DNA of 64,000 bases from Nostoc calcicola FACHB-3891. GTDB lineage: Bacteria; Cyanobacteriota; Cyanobacteriia; Cyanobacteriales; Nostocaceae. The first letter of the stretch is position 1; each line of letters starts with the position of its first letter. Below, piece after piece: positions 63,278-64,000 of this stretch. The notes beneath the pieces are model-generated. The model searched no databases, had not been told where the DNA came from, and was given only the letters and a program-made list of their open reading frames with translations. The DNA lies in the NCBI RefSeq assembly GCF_014697355.1, contig NZ_JACJRQ010000013.1, positions 124,001 through 188,000 on the forward strand, written 5' to 3'. Position numbers and translations under genes: made by a program.

Positions 63278-64000
63278 TCTATGTAAGATATATAATTTCT
63301 TCTTGGGAAATTTGAAGAATTACATATCACCAAATGCTTATTTTTATTTAGTAAATTTATATTAATTATTTTTTTAGCATTTTACTAATATCTCAATTTA
63401 TTTAATAATTTTTTAAGGGTAAAAAGTTTACTTGACTACTACAGTAGTCAAGTAGAAAAATTGTTTTTTAGTGGTACTTACTGGAATCTCTTGACTTATC
63501 AATGATTATTTAACTTTTTTTTTATAATCGTAACCGTATTCTTAAGTAACTATATCTACCAAATAGTTTTATATGCTACAATGTAATACAAAAGACTATT
63601 TACACGTCTCTAAGTACTTACAATTATTAAAATACATTATATAAAGCTGTAATTTTTACAGAAACTTAATTAACAGTTTAGCCCCTACTTTTAATTCAAA
63701 ATTCAAAATTCGTTTTGGAAAGTTCTGTAAGCCGCAAGTCTTAGCTTTTGACTTTTCGCAAAATTAAAAATGGAAGATTACACAGATAAATCTTCTTTCT
63801 TTAATAGTTAGTTTGAGCATTTATTTTTCTTCATAAATTAATATCCCTCTGTTCGTGATTCTTCTTCGCTCAAAGGTTTTAACTTAGAGTTACTAATTCT
63901 ATGGGTTAGTTTCTTCTTTCAAGTTAACTAGGTTTTTGAGTGGTTGAGCGAAAATATTAGCTTGAAAAATCAAATATAAACTATATGTCAATAAAATTAC
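63278..64000. other. AT-rich, gene-free right end
   Basis: No open frame of note on either strand to the window edge. It holds the 26-base palindrome at 63429-63454 and an AATTCAAAATTC repeat near 63693-63712. It may be the leader of a gene outside the window. Confidence 0.5.
63429..63454. promoter_or_regulatory. 26-bp near-perfect palindrome, operator-like
   Basis: TACTTGACTACT, two bases, then AGTAGTCAAGTA: 12-base perfect arms with a 2-base centre. The size fits a dimeric repressor site (TetR/MarR type) or a tight hairpin; GAAAAATTGTTTTTTAG follows. There is no gene close enough to assign it. Confidence 0.45.

Overview
The window is chromosomal DNA of a filamentous, Nostoc/Anabaena-type cyanobacterium. 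The main evidence is a complete beta-carboxysome cluster, a CpcD-linked ferredoxin-NADP reductase, PsbN/PsbH, plastocyanin-type cytochrome c6, a XisH/XisI pair, many HIP1 octamers (GCGATCGC), and very dense 7-bp short tandemly repeated repetitive (STRR) tracts such as GAGTTAG and AATTCAG. The left edge cuts petH; the right end is about 1.1 kb without a gene.

Layout. 1-2.7 kb: petH (5' end missing) and hom. 2.7-5.3 kb: an accessory patch with an Uma2 gene remnant, a MITE-like element, an antitoxin with a broken PIN toxin, a 21-bp minisatellite, an unknown 121-aa protein and a HigBA-type toxin-antitoxin pair. 5.6-8.2 kb: two Ser/Thr kinase genes on the minus strand, one with a hexanucleotide-coded hydrophobic tail. 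8.3-10.1 kb: a tandem pair of Uma2 genes plus a fragment of another. 10.4-22.3 kb: a carbon-concentrating island. On the minus strand are ndhF4-ndhD4-cupB (NDH-1 CO2 uptake); divergently on the plus strand are ccmK2-ccmK1-ccmL-ccmM-ccmN, ccmO and a RbcR-type LysR regulator. Together these convert CO2 to bicarbonate and build the shell and Rubisco-packing scaffold in which it is fixed. 22.4-35 kb: a MuiA-like protein, a third Uma2 gene, a 66-aa Cys-rich protein, mnmE, GNAT, a truncated toxin-antitoxin pair, an AlbA_2/Schlafen-like protein, a lipase, an acyltransferase and unknowns. 35.3-46 kb: a GH38 alpha-mannosidase, psbN and psbH, gene ruins (Avd-like four-helix protein, DUF4351, tnpB), tatA, pth, rpsU, a band-7 protein, folP and tpiA. 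46.4-54 kb: priA, a group 2 sigma factor, GNAT, xisH-xisI and petJ. 54.1-59.9 kb: a 1923-aa Ser/Thr kinase-AAA-GAF-histidine kinase. 60.4-62.9 kb: a minus-strand pair, a UbiA-superfamily membrane enzyme followed by a FAD monooxygenase, which may be a small undescribed terpenoid or meroterpenoid module.

The most striking feature is how repeats shape the window. Several MITE-like elements carry terminal inverted repeats and clear target-site duplications, one is nested inside another, and the same intergenic repeat families are found in frame inside hom, mnmE, priA, the alpha-mannosidase and the giant kinase. No tRNA, rRNA, CRISPR array or intact transposase was found. All family names come from reading motifs by eye; no database search was run.
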